Below, in pieces: positions 44,328 to 53,477 of a stretch of DNA of 64,000 bases; the first letter of the stretch is position 1, and each line of letters begins with the position of its first letter. This DNA is from G965214625 sp965214625 (GTDB taxonomy: Bacteria > Pseudomonadota > Gammaproteobacteria > Arenicellales > Poriferihabitantaceae), in NCBI GenBank assembly GCA_965214625.1, contig OZ243962.1:2976001-3040000 (forward strand), read 5' to 3'. The notes below the pieces were generated by a model. The model searched no databases and had not been told where the DNA came from. It saw nothing but the letters and a program-made list of their open reading frames with translations. The translations under genes and the position numbers were made by a program.

Positions 44328-45797
44328 ATGGTTACGCGAATCAAAGCAAACCTGATACTATACGCGCGCGCGACACCAACTCTCAATAAAAAATTGAAAA
44401 GAGCAGCTGAAAATACCCCTCTGAACGCGACCGAGCGCAAGGCGATCGTTTCATTGGGCGGTATCTTTTCGCTGAGGATGTTTGGACTGTTCCTGTTGTT
44501 GCCGGTCCTCTCACTGCACGCGCAGCAATTCGATGATGCGACGCCATTTTATGTGGGGCTGGTGATGGGAGTCTACGGATTGACGCAGGCACTGTTTCAG
44601 ATTCCCTATGGGCTGGCCTCCGACCGGTTTGGGCGAAAGCGGGTCATTATTGTCGGGCTGATTGTGTTTATGCTCGGCAGCATTATTGCCGCATTGTCCG
44701 AAACGCTGATCATGCTGATCATGGGTCGAGCGTTGCAGGGCGCTGGCGCCGTGTCATCTGTGATCATTGCGTTGACTGCGGACCTGACCCGAGAACAGCA
44801 GCGCACCAAATCGATGGCGGTGATCGGTATGTGTATTGGTTTCACCTTTCTCGTTTCTATCGTTATCGCACCGATATTGGAGACCGCGATTGGCGTGTCC
44901 GGTATCTTTTGGATGATTGCGGGATTGGTGCTGGTTGCGATGACGGTGCTTTACTGGATTGTTCCGAACCCGACGAAAGTGTTTCAGCACCGGGATATTC
45001 TCCCCATGCCAAATCGTTTGGCCGCCGTGTTCAAAATGCCCCAGTTGGTTCGACTGAATATCGGTATTTTTTGTCTGCACATGGTGCTTACGGCACTGTT
45101 CGTTGTGTTACCTCTTTATCTGGTCGATGAGATCAATTTCGATTTATCGGAACATTGGAAGCTTTACTTGCTGGTATTGCTGTGTTCAGTGGCCGGCATG
45201 GTCCCATTTGTTCTGGGTGGTTCGAGAGAAGGCCGGGAACAGGTCTGGTTTGTACGGGCGATCCTGCTTTTGCTGGTTGCCTTGGGGCTGTTCATGCTGA
45301 GCGGCCAGGGTTCCTTATGGGCTGTCGGTGCGATTCTGGTTGTTTTTTTCAGTGCGTTTAATGCGTTGGAGGCGATGTTGCCTGCCTTGATCTCGCGGGT
45401 GGCACCGGTGACCAGCAAGGGAAGTGCGATCGGGATATATAATGGTTTTCAGTTTTTCGGTATGTTTACCGGTGGGATCTGTGCAGGATGGCTGTATGGT
45501 GCTTTTGGCGTGCACAGTGTCTTTGGTTTTTGCGGGATTTCGGTACTGTTGTGGTTGGGTATTGCCGCGACATCGGGCAAAATGACGCTGTTATCGAGCA
45601 AAACCATTTCGATGGCACGCTATTCGGACTCGCAGCGAACACGACTGATTGATAGAATAGGGCAGCTTAAGGGCATTGAAGAAATTGCGCTCGTGGACGA
45701 GGAGACGACAGCCTGTCTGACGATTGATGGAGATCACTTTGATCAGGCTGAACTTGAACGAATAATACAGAAAGAGAGGAGCGAACATGACCGTTAA
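44328..45797 (+). CDS. MFS transporter with C-terminal YAM domain (YajR-like)
   Basis: 489 residues from ATG 44328; a TTG at 44394 is an alternative that would leave room for a promoter between it and uvrA. Twelve membrane segments are apparent. MFS motif A is 'GLASDRFGRKRVI' between TM2 and TM3, and 'GAGAVSSVIIALTADL' follows in TM4. The last ~65 residues ('RTRLIDRIGQLKGIEEIALV', 'EETTACLTIDGDHFD') form a cytosolic ferredoxin-like YAM domain as in E. coli YajR. Substrate unknown, probably a drug/H+ antiporter. The order uvrA-MFS-ssb is conserved in gammaproteobacteria. The end overlaps ssb by 11 nt. Confidence 0.88.
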   Translation: MVTRIKANLILYARATPTLNKKLKRAAENTPLNATERKAIVSLGGIFSLRMFGLFLLLPVLSLHAQQFDDATPFYVGLVMGVYGLTQALFQIPYGLASDRFGRKRVIIVGLIVFMLGSIIAALSETLIMLIMGRALQGAGAVSSVIIALTADLTREQQRTKSMAVIGMCIGFTFLVSIVIAPILETAIGVSGIFWMIAGLVLVAMTVLYWIVPNPTKVFQHRDILPMPNRLAAVFKMPQLVRLNIGIFCLHMVLTALFVVLPLYLVDEINFDLSEHWKLYLLVLLCSVAGMVPFVLGGSREGREQVWFVRAILLLLVALGLFMLSGQGSLWAVGAILVVFFSAFNALEAMLPALISRVAPVTSKGSAIGIYNGFQFFGMFTGGICAGWLYGAFGVHSVFGFCGISVLLWLGIAATSGKMTLLSSKTISMARYSDSQRTRLIDRIGQLKGIEEIALVDEETTACLTIDGDHFDQAELERIIQKERSEHDR

Positions 45798-46248
45798 CAA
45801 AGTCATTCTGGTGGGAAATCTCGGGCGGGATCCTGAAATAAGATATACCGCGAATCAAGATGCCGTCGCCAATGTAACCATTGCGACCAGCGAAACCTGG
45901 AAGGACAGGCAGTCTGGTGAAAAACAGGAACGCACGGAGTGGCATCGTGTTGTTTTTTTCCGACGGCTGGCTGAAATTGTCAACGAGTATCTGAAAAAGG
46001 GATCGCAGGTCTATGTCGAGGGACGACTGCAGACCCGAAAATGGCAGGACCAGTCTGGACAGGATCGCTATACCACCGAGATCGTCGCCGATGAGATGCG
46101 GATGCTTGGACGACGGTCGGAATCATCGGCAGGTCCGGTCGGTGACACGTTCAAACAGCCGTCCCCCGCTCCATCACCACAACCTGCCAAGCAAGGCAAT
46201 CAGGGTGCCTCCGCCTTCGATGACTTTGATGATGATATTCCATTTTAA
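45787..46248 (+). CDS. ssb: Single-stranded DNA-binding protein
   Basis: A 153-residue SSB: OB fold with 'NKVILVGNLGRDPEIRYT', 'ERTEWHRVVFFRRLAEIVNE' and 'YVEGRLQTRKWQDQSGQDRY'. A Pro/Gln linker leads to the acidic tip 'DDFDDDIPF', which recruits repair and replication partners. It overlaps the transporter gene by 11 nt. Confidence 0.97.
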   Translation: MTVNKVILVGNLGRDPEIRYTANQDAVANVTIATSETWKDRQSGEKQERTEWHRVVFFRRLAEIVNEYLKKGSQVYVEGRLQTRKWQDQSGQDRYTTEIVADEMRMLGRRSESSAGPVGDTFKQPSPAPSPQPAKQGNQGASAFDDFDDDIPF

Positions 46249-46609
46249 ATGATATGAGAAAACAATTATCTCAGCCATTATTTTATTATTTTCGCTAAAC
46301 AAAACGTAGATATATAAGGGTTCTTATAAAATCTCTGTTTTTTTGATGTGAGGGCATTGGGCCGGTTTTTTGTGTTTGTTGTCACTTGCCGACACCATAA
46401 AATCCCATGAAGAATTAACGGCAATCCAATAGGGTGGATATTGGTTGAGTCTGTTGTCAGGAGGGACTGGAGAGACAATTTGGTCTCATTCAGGCCAAAG
46501 GGCATAGCTTGAAATTTCTCAAAAGGGTGATTGCCACTTTATGCTGGTACTATATTGCTTGTGGCTTGTTTTAACCCACTGGATATTATAGATTTAGTCC
46601 GCTTGATGC
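46249..46609. other. Intergenic stretch between ssb and tRNA-Ser
   Basis: About 360 nt of AT-rich DNA. No gene or convincing terminator is seen. Confidence 0.4.
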
Positions 46610-46700
46610 GGAGAGGTGTCTGAGTGGTCGAAAGAGCACGCCTGGAAAGTGTGTATACGTTAATAGCGTATCGAGGGTTCGAATCCCTCCCTCTCCGCCA
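46610..46700 (+). tRNA. tRNA-Ser (anticodon GGA)
   Basis: A 91-nt tRNA with encoded CCA. The acceptor stem GGAGAGG pairs with CCTCTCC, the anticodon loop reads CTGGAAA (GGA), the T loop is GGTTCGAATCC, and a long class II variable arm (GTATACG...) is present. It resembles E. coli serX/serW. It reads UCC/UCU codons. A GC-rich toxin-antitoxin pair begins 240 nt after it. Confidence 0.95.
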
Positions 46701-46937
46701 ATATTATTTATATTTCAATAGCTTAAATTATTCGTACCGCAAAACTGAAATGCTCCGATCCCGAATCGGCATGACTCGCTTTGCGTCGTTGAGAGACAAG
46801 CGCCAAGCACGCTCGCCCTTCTCCACGACCTTTCCCCACGCCGGGGCGCGCACCGCGTCGACTACCTGCTCTCGGAGGCATTGTTGCGTTGACCAAGAAG
46901 ACCAACACCGATAGCCGCCGACGCGGGAGGGTTTGGA

Positions 46938-47249
46938 ATGCACACCGTTATCGCTGAGAAGAAGGACGAACTGGCCGAACTCTGCCGGCGCCATGGCGTC
47001 GTGCGGCTCGAGATATTCGGCTCGGCGGCGCGTGGCACGGACTTCAATCCGCTGACCAGCGACGTTGATTTCCTGGTGGAATTCAGGCTCAACAACGCGC
47101 GGGCACCGCTCCGGCAGTACTTGGATTTCGCCGAGGCGCTGCGCGAGGCCTTGGGCCGTTCCGTCGATCTAGTTGAATCCGACGCGATCCGGAACCCGTA
47201 CCTGCGCGCGGCGATTGATCAATCGCGCGAACTCGTCTATGCGTCCTGA
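46938..47249 (+). CDS. mntA: MNT-domain nucleotidyltransferase antitoxin (MntA-type)
   Basis: A 103-residue minimal nucleotidyltransferase: 'RLEIFGSAARGTDFNPLTSD' with the GSxxRG signature and the DxD in 'SDVDFLVEF'. Family members AMPylate and neutralise the HEPN toxin encoded next to them. It precedes hepT with an 11-nt overlap. GC is clearly higher than in neighbouring genes, suggesting recent acquisition near tRNA-Ser. Confidence 0.85.
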   Translation: MHTVIAEKKDELAELCRRHGVVRLEIFGSAARGTDFNPLTSDVDFLVEFRLNNARAPLRQYLDFAEALREALGRSVDLVESDAIRNPYLRAAIDQSRELVYAS

Positions 47250-47595
47250 TCCTCGCATCCTGTTGGCTGATGCGGACCGCGCGGCCGCGGACATCGTGCG
47301 CTTCACCGACGACATGAGTCGCGAGACCTACGTTGGCGACACCCGGACGCAAGCCGCAGTCGAACGCAAATTCGAGATCATCGGGGAGGCTCTAAACCGC
47401 CTGCATCGGGACTGCCCGGAAGTCGCCGAACGAATTCCCCGATTGCGCGAGATTGTCGACTTCCGCAACCTGTTAATACACGGCTATGCCGCCGTGATAC
47501 CCGACCGCGTCTGGGACTATGCCCGGAACGACCTGCCGGACCTGCACCGAGTCGTCTGGGAACAGCTTACCGAGTTGGGGCCGCTCGGCAGATGA
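47239..47595 (+). CDS. hepT: HEPN-domain ribonuclease toxin HepT
   Basis: 118 residues from ATG at 47239, inside the end of mntA (a longer frame from 47173 would overlap more). The DUF86/HEPN active site 'RNLLIHGY' contains Rx4H plus the tyrosine that MntA AMPylates in the Shewanella system. 'AVERKFEIIGEALNRL' is the conserved helix. It would cleave RNA when freed from its partner. High GC like mntA. Confidence 0.88.
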   Translation: MRPDPRILLADADRAAADIVRFTDDMSRETYVGDTRTQAAVERKFEIIGEALNRLHRDCPEVAERIPRLREIVDFRNLLIHGYAAVIPDRVWDYARNDLPDLHRVVWEQLTELGPLGR

Positions 47596-48153
47596 ACCCG
47601 GCGCGCCTCCGCCAAACCCATCGACGGATAGTGCCCAACGGAATTATCGGTCCTCAGCCCTTGAATGTTTAGCCTCTGGATCTAAGACTTTGCGCCCCGC
47701 GGGGAAACCCGGAGGTATAATCCGTGTTCGTCCGTCAATTTCGAGGGACCTTTCACCGTTTCGATCCGCCTTACCGTAAGCTTCGCCAATGTCGTACCCC
47801 AATTCGTACCCGAAACGGTGTCAGTTTGCCGACATGCGGTGATTGGTCAAGATGGGTCGTGAAACTGATAAATGTAAATTTATCAGTCTGTTAAGTATAC
47901 TATATCAGGTACTAGTAGAGTGTAATTGAGCAGGTTAAGTGACGAACTCCTTCTGCGCCAATCTAATTTTAAAAACAACAAGCAAAGCCAAGGGTCTCAT
48001 AACGTAAAATACACCTGTCTTTATGGGGTGGCTTTACCCGGCCAGCGAGCCCATTGATAGTTTCGGGCGAACGAATGGAGCATCCGGAACGCGTCAAAGC
48101 GCAGCCTGCTGTCGGAAAGCCGGTCGGACAGTAATGGATAGGATTTTCAGGAG
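47596..48153. other. Intergenic stretch with hairpin, downstream of toxin-antitoxin pair
   Basis: About 560 nt in which composition falls from GC-rich to AT-rich. No gene is supported. It contains the inverted repeat at 47864 and no duplicate of the tRNA 3' end was found. Confidence 0.4.
47864..47887. repeat. Perfect 10-bp inverted repeat
   Basis: ACTGATAAAT and ATTTATCAGT separated by GTAA. There is no following T-run, so an operator or a processed hairpin is as likely as a terminator. Confidence 0.6.
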
Positions 48154-48999
48154 TCAGCTAAAATAACGGATGATGATTATGCCGACAGTGACCCAAATGG
48201 CGGCAATGGTGCGCCGAAGTCCGAACGGTTCCTTGAGCAACGCGGCTCCGATTATTGCAGCGAAGATGACGCTGGTTTCCCGTAACGATGACACTGCGGC
48301 AATGGCTCCAAGCCCCATGGCATGGATGACTATGCCGTAAGCGGCTGATGAGGCCAGTCCACCCAGTAGCACCTGCGTCCGATTCCGAGTCAGAAAGCCC
48401 AGCCATTGCTCTCGTTGTCTGACCATCAGCCACAGACAGATCGGCAGTGATTCGAACACAAACAGCCAGAGGATATAGGACAGGCTGTTCTGTACTGTCC
48501 TCACCCCGGCGCCATCTGCGATGGTATAGGCAGCGATCAGGACCGATGTGGCAATCGTCCAGGCCAGCATCGGGAAAGTTATCCTGGCCTGTCGACTGCC
48601 AAACAAGACGAGTGACATCAGGCCGATACTGATCATCAAGATGCCACTTAGCACTTTGAGGGAAAGCCATTCATCCAATAACCAGGCAGCCCCTAGGGCC
48701 ACCAGGATGGGTGCTGCACCCCGGAACAGGGGATAGACCAGTGACAGGTCGCCATGGCGATATGTCTGGGCCAAAGTGAAATAGTAGCCGGTGTGAATCA
48801 GGGTAGATGCAATAATGAATGGCCAGCTTTCTACGGGAGGCAGGGGGACAGTGCCTATCAGGCAAAGACTGATCAGGGCGGCGACCAGTCGGTAGGCTGC
48901 AATGCTGAAAAGAGGTGAGCCACCGGATTTGGCCATTGCATTCCACCCGGCATGCAGAATCGCAGCGAACAGGACCAGTGCAATCAGAGGGGTCGACAT
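48154..48999 (-). CDS. EamA/DMT-family transporter
   Basis: A 281-residue protein with about ten hydrophobic helices and two EamA repeats: 'LFAAILHAGWNAMAKSGG' at the start, 'VYPLFRGAAPILVALGAAWL' ending repeat 1, and 'SLRETSVIFAAIIGAALLKE' in repeat 2. It probably exports or imports a small metabolite across the inner membrane; the substrate cannot be read from the sequence. Confidence 0.85.
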   Translation of the reverse strand: MSTPLIALVLFAAILHAGWNAMAKSGGSPLFSIAAYRLVAALISLCLIGTVPLPPVESWPFIIASTLIHTGYYFTLAQTYRHGDLSLVYPLFRGAAPILVALGAAWLLDEWLSLKVLSGILMISIGLMSLVLFGSRQARITFPMLAWTIATSVLIAAYTIADGAGVRTVQNSLSYILWLFVFESLPICLWLMVRQREQWLGFLTRNRTQVLLGGLASSAAYGIVIHAMGLGAIAAVSSLRETSVIFAAIIGAALLKEPFGLRRTIAAIWVTVGIIIIRYFS

Positions 49000-49244
49000 G
49001 ATGTCTCGATATCAAATGTTTCAGGTGTTGTGAGCAGGTAAAATAGGATGCCTCAATAAATGGGTAATCTTTCAATCGTCTGTGCTGAACCGGCATATCT
49101 TCTTTTTCGGGGCACTGCCGTAAGCGGACCGATGGTTTCCCGTGCTGTGCGGGATTGTCGTATCCGTTTGAACCACTTACGGTGAGACAATGGTAAGATA
49201 AAAACAGGAATCTCCTTCAAAACTTGCCATTTTCTGGAAAGGTT

Positions 49245-50051
49245 ATGCAGAATACTATTGTGGCTCCGAACTGGGAACAGTTTGATTACAGTCTCGATCA
49301 ACGCCATTTTGCGATTGTTCCCTCAGCGGTCTCAAGAGAGTCACTTGATTTTGCCGCAGAGGCTTTTCTCGCTTTTCTGGCATTACCGGAAACCCTTAAG
49401 CAACAACTGCATTTTCCGGCCCGGGAATATCGTGCGACACCAGACGGCTATACTGACAGATCCGGTCGGGACAGGAAAGACGCTAAGCAGTTCTTTCATT
49501 GGGCCCCTTCACTCAAACACCATCGGTCATGTACCGCATTGCAGGCCAACAATCCCGTAGTGGCTCGATTTTTTGCTGCCGCAGAGCACCTTTATCGACA
49601 TGCCGAAGCGACCCTGGAGACGATCTTTACACACTGTTTGCCTGATTACCGGGAACGAATATTTGAGGGCGATTCCCTGATTGACGGTACGCTTCGGTTT
49701 TTGAGCTACTCGCCGGGTGCAGCAGGCCCGTTTTGTGCTCAGGCGCATTATGACAAGGGTTTCAGTACCCTGGTTTTGGGTGACAGTACTCCAGGGCTTC
49801 GCATCGGCTGTTGCAATAAGCATCCGCTCTTTCCGGTGCGACATCGGGATGGGACGGCGGTTTTCATGCCCGCATGGATGCTTTTCCAGGCATCCGGGGG
49901 GCAGATAAAGCCAGCTTGGCACGATGTGCTGCACTCGTCTGGAAAACGGAATGTGAACCGTTTGTGCGCGCGCTGGTCCATCGTTTTCTTCGTCAATGAT
50001 CCCGAGGGGCAGTTTTCCTCTTGGGATACGGTGCATACGCCACTGCATTGA
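49245..50051 (+). CDS. 2OG-Fe(II) oxygenase (isopenicillin N synthase-like)
   Basis: 268 residues from ATG 49245, which has a GGAAAGG ribosome site (a TTG at 49224 is also open). The jelly-roll core shows 'RFLSYSPG', the iron-binding 'AHYDKGFSTLV' (HxD), and the distal iron His in 'AWHDVLH', with a 2OG-binding Arg in 'CARWSIVFF'. The N-terminal part resembles DIOX_N. It hydroxylates or desaturates an unknown small molecule. It stands alone between the EamA gene and a convergent polymerase gene. Confidence 0.75.
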   Translation: MQNTIVAPNWEQFDYSLDQRHFAIVPSAVSRESLDFAAEAFLAFLALPETLKQQLHFPAREYRATPDGYTDRSGRDRKDAKQFFHWAPSLKHHRSCTALQANNPVVARFFAAAEHLYRHAEATLETIFTHCLPDYRERIFEGDSLIDGTLRFLSYSPGAAGPFCAQAHYDKGFSTLVLGDSTPGLRIGCCNKHPLFPVRHRDGTAVFMPAWMLFQASGGQIKPAWHDVLHSSGKRNVNRLCARWSIVFFVNDPEGQFSSWDTVHTPLH

Positions 50052-50169
50052 TCCTGTTTGGGATGGTGTTTCCACAATGACCTTGCGGATGTCTGGTCAG
50101 AGGCTTCCGGTCTCGGGTCGTGCGATTATCGTGGCAGCGGTACCAGTCTATGGTCGGTGATCATTTGTT

Positions 50170-51444
50170 TTACTGTTCCGCCGTTGGAACAATCGTCTGC
50201 CTGTGTCCATACGGTTTCCAGGCGGGGGAAATGACGTTGGGCATATCCGAGCGATGCATCAGCTTTGCACGGGCCAGGGTAAATTCCCCGTAGCGGGTAT
50301 TGATCCTGTCCATGGCTTGATTCAATCGGCGAAACCGATTTTCTTCCGCGTCAAACAGGTCTGTTTGATCCTGTTCCGGCTTCGGATCAAGCGCCGTTAT
50401 CTGCACCTGAAAAATTCCTTCACCCTGCCAACAATCGGACATCATTGTATGGCACAAGTTAATAATGGGTCGGCTGTCGTTGACCGGCAGGATCGTCTTG
50501 TACTTGTTGCCGATCCAGTCATCTCCAGTACGTAATCTGATCAGATAGGTTTGTGCAGCCAGCGAGTGCTGCCTCAAACGAGCCCCCAGCTTCTCGGCCA
50601 TGTGAATAAGATACATCGAAACAATACGCCTGTCGGTGGTGTTGGGCGGCATTATTTTTCCATGTCCCAGACTTTTGGGCGGCATGATCGCCGTCTCAAT
50701 CGAAACCGGGTCCGCACCCTGACACATTTGCCATATTCGCCTGCCTGGATTGCCGAAGCGTTTGCCAAGAACACTGACCGGTAATTTGGCAACGTCTCCG
50801 CAGGTGATAGCGCCGCGTTGCGCCAGAAAGTCGGCAATCCCCTTGCCAATACCGCAAAGCTCTCTCACCGGAACATGCTTCAACCGGGCTTGGGCTTCCC
50901 AGGGAGGGATGATGGTCAAGCCATCCGGTTTGTTCTGCTTGCCGGCGTATTTGGCGGTTGTCTTGTCTCCACTGAGCCCGACCGAGCAAGGCAGACCAGC
51001 GACATCCCAGATCAGTGTTTTAATCATTTTCCCGATCTTTTCGGGTGATTGGTTCCAATAACGCTGACAATGCGTGATATCAAGAAACGCCTCATCGACT
51101 GAAAATACCTCTACGTCCGGTGTGATCGTGTGGAGTATTTCCATAATGGCTGTTGATATTTCGGCATAACGCTCGGGACGCGCGGGCACCTGGATAATAT
51201 CAGGGCATATTTCCCGGGCTTGTTGCAATCGCATGGTGGTATGGATGCCACGTGCCCTGGCTTCATAGGAGCAAGTGATCAGGCAGGTGCCGCTTTTACC
51301 GTTGGTAATGCCGATCGGCTTACCCCGATAATCAGGTTGATCGCGTTGTTCAATCGACGCGAAAAACGCATTCATGTCTACAAACGCAATGAAGCGTGGC
51401 CAGTGTTGATGGGTCGTCTTACCCGGCATGGGACAGGGGATCAC
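50170..51444 (-). CDS. dinB: Y-family DNA polymerase (Pol IV/DinB-like)
   Basis: A 424-residue translesion polymerase. The palm residues are in 'FIAFVDMNAFFASIEQ' and 'EVFSVDEAFLDIT'; 'CSYEARARGIHTTM' is the fingers region. An HhH region ('RELCGIGKGIADFL') and a little-finger domain follow. 'QTDLF' near residue 365 is a good beta-clamp binding motif. It is longer than E. coli Pol IV (351 aa), with ~50 residues after the clamp motif. It bypasses damaged bases. No LexA box was found upstream by eye. Confidence 0.85.
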   Translation of the reverse strand: MIPCPMPGKTTHQHWPRFIAFVDMNAFFASIEQRDQPDYRGKPIGITNGKSGTCLITCSYEARARGIHTTMRLQQAREICPDIIQVPARPERYAEISTAIMEILHTITPDVEVFSVDEAFLDITHCQRYWNQSPEKIGKMIKTLIWDVAGLPCSVGLSGDKTTAKYAGKQNKPDGLTIIPPWEAQARLKHVPVRELCGIGKGIADFLAQRGAITCGDVAKLPVSVLGKRFGNPGRRIWQMCQGADPVSIETAIMPPKSLGHGKIMPPNTTDRRIVSMYLIHMAEKLGARLRQHSLAAQTYLIRLRTGDDWIGNKYKTILPVNDSRPIINLCHTMMSDCWQGEGIFQVQITALDPKPEQDQTDLFDAEENRFRRLNQAMDRINTRYGEFTLARAKLMHRSDMPNVISPAWKPYGHRQTIVPTAEQ

Positions 51445-51645
51445 GAGGTGAATGAGTCACGTTTTTTGTTGATGCTTCCATTGTTATACAGGCGATACCG
51501 TGGAAACGGAGATCGATTGCGATAACAAATCGACTGACCGGGTCTTTTGCTCGGACCTCCGTGTGGATGACGACAAAACGGCTCATCAGCAAGCCGTGCA
51601 GGACAACCGGAAACCGTTTGGAGTAAGAGGCAGAGAGACTTCCAC

Positions 51646-52626
51646 TTATCCTGCCACCAACTTGTTTTTGATTTCCCGAAGCGTAAAACGTTGCGCCTTG
51701 AACGCATGAATTTGCTTTATACGCTCAACCATTTCAGGGGCATACAGCTGATAGCCCGTTTCAGTGATTTCGGCCACACTCAGTAACCCTTCCTTGGTCC
51801 AATGGCGAATGGTCGAATTGCGCTCCCCCGCCTGCTTGGCCAGCTCTCCAATTTTCAGCAACTTATCATTTTCCGGTTGTTCGATATCTTCTCCAGTGAC
51901 CGCGTTTAGGTAAATGTCCAACGAGCGCTCTACGGCCTTGGCGATGATTGTGTGATAGTTGTCTTTTGAGCCCCCAAGCTGTGATTGCTCAAGTGAACCG
52001 ATGTAGGACAAGCGGTCGCGCTTGCGGATGATGGCCACAGGATAACCCGTCATCAGAAGAATTAAATTCATGAGCAATCGCCCCGTACGTCCATTACCGT
52101 CCACAAAAGGGTGGATGGTAACCAGCCTGTAATGTGCCTCCGCCGCGAGTTCAACCGGATGCAGTTCTTGATCCTTGCCGAGCCATTCGACCAATTCAGC
52201 CATCAGATCAGGCACCTTGCGAGCATTCGGAAGTATCACGGTTGATCCGGATAGGCGAACTGGAATAGAACGATAATGTCCGGCATTGGCCTCCTCAATG
52301 CCTTTTAGGATGACTTCATGAATATGTAATATGTCCTTGCCGGTCAGGCTAGTGGGTTTACGCTTGATTTGCCCCTTTATCCAGTCCAGCGCATGAGCAT
52401 GGTTGGTTGCTTCAAGATGTTCGGTTAGGGACTTGCCGCCAACGGTTAGCCCTTTTTCGATGACCAGCGCTGTTTCACGCCGGGTCAGCGTGTTCCCCTC
52501 AATAGCATTGCTGGTATAGGTCAATTCAACCCGAAACCAGTCATCCAGATTACCAACCAGCGCCGCGGACAACGGGCGAAACTCGTCCAAGCACGCTTTC
52601 TTCTTGGTCAGCCTGTCATAATTCAT
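51646..52626 (-). CDS. Fic-domain protein with MerR-like HTH
   Basis: A 326-residue protein. The Fic active site 'HPFVDGNGRTGRLLMN' is complete, so it can probably transfer AMP or another nucleotide to protein hydroxyls. 'TYTSNAIEGNTLTRRE' near residue 40 is the class II inhibitory helix (S/TxxxE(G/N)) that blocks the site in cis. The last ~75 residues ('LLKIGELAKQAGERNSTIRH', 'ETGYQLYAPEMVERI') form a MerR-type winged HTH, suggesting DNA binding. The target is unknown. It has no antitoxin partner of the Phd/Doc kind. Confidence 0.88.
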   Translation of the reverse strand: MNYDRLTKKKACLDEFRPLSAALVGNLDDWFRVELTYTSNAIEGNTLTRRETALVIEKGLTVGGKSLTEHLEATNHAHALDWIKGQIKRKPTSLTGKDILHIHEVILKGIEEANAGHYRSIPVRLSGSTVILPNARKVPDLMAELVEWLGKDQELHPVELAAEAHYRLVTIHPFVDGNGRTGRLLMNLILLMTGYPVAIIRKRDRLSYIGSLEQSQLGGSKDNYHTIIAKAVERSLDIYLNAVTGEDIEQPENDKLLKIGELAKQAGERNSTIRHWTKEGLLSVAEITETGYQLYAPEMVERIKQIHAFKAQRFTLREIKNKLVAG

Positions 52627-52887
52627 GTCTAAAGAGTAAACTATAACGTGATGGTTTTCAATTTTTTTTGAGGATAGGGTGGGTTTTCAGCCTCTACCCT
52701 GAAATTTTTTGAAGTGGTTTCTACCCGTCTCGGTTGTGCTGCCATGATACTCGGTTTATCTCAGGCCATTGAATTCAAAATTGCTGGGGAAATTGGCTGA
52801 TTTACCATTGATTTGATTGTGATCGCAAAATCGACTGTGTAATAATTTGTCACCGAATAATGAATCACTTTTCAAAAATAGCAATCG

Positions 52888-53208
52888 ATGACAATGATCA
52901 AGTTTGTTCTGCATGATCAGACAGAACACCATGTTGATGCGAAAAATGGACACTCACTGATGTCCGTTGCCAGACGTCAGGGTTTTTCCGGTATTCTGGC
53001 AGAATGTGGCGGGGCCTGTAGCTGCGCGACCTGTCATGTTCACATTGCGCCTGAATGGATTGATAGATTGCCCGTAATGGATGATCTGGAACAGGACATG
53101 CTTGAATTCGCAGAAGATGTCGACGAGTACAGCCGATTGAGCTGCCAAATTCAAATCTCAAGTCAGTTGGAGGGATTGGTGGTCCATATCCCCGAGTCAC
53201 AATACTGA
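52888..53208 (+). CDS. 2Fe-2S ferredoxin (adrenodoxin type)
   Basis: A 106-residue ferredoxin with 'ECGGACSCATCHVHI' (C-x5-C-x2-C) and a fourth Cys in 'RLSCQIQIS'. The vertebrate-type pattern 'SLMSVARRQG' and 'DMLEFAEDVDEYSRLSCQ' match adrenodoxin/Fdx proteins that serve P450s, Rieske oxygenases or cluster assembly. It stands alone. It could be an electron donor to an oxygenase elsewhere, but no reductase is adjacent. Confidence 0.88.
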   Translation: MTMIKFVLHDQTEHHVDAKNGHSLMSVARRQGFSGILAECGGACSCATCHVHIAPEWIDRLPVMDDLEQDMLEFAEDVDEYSRLSCQIQISSQLEGLVVHIPESQY

Positions 53209-53477
53209 GATGAATCGCCATGGACTGGACGGGGTGAATGACTACCTACAAAATCGTGTCATCTCGAATTCGTGATGATCAGGTTTGGGGGTATGAATCG
53301 TTATACAGTGTAAACTGTCCATGATGGTGGGCCGGTCAGCGTGTCTGGATTTTTCAACACGGTCCTTATCCGGTTTTCCGTTGAGCTTGAATGTCATTGG
53401 GGGTAGAGAAAAAGAGATGGACCAACTGCATTTGCAGCCACGTTATCCCAGAATGCTGATGCGATCGGAATAACGGT

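Noticed and set aside
46701..46937. Duplicate of the tRNA-Ser 3' end as an attachment site
   Set aside because: No second copy of the tRNA 3' sequence was found by eye up to about 48.1 kb.
46728..46994. Minus-strand frame between tRNA-Ser and mntA
   Set aside because: No recognisable family, and it overlaps mntA in antisense.
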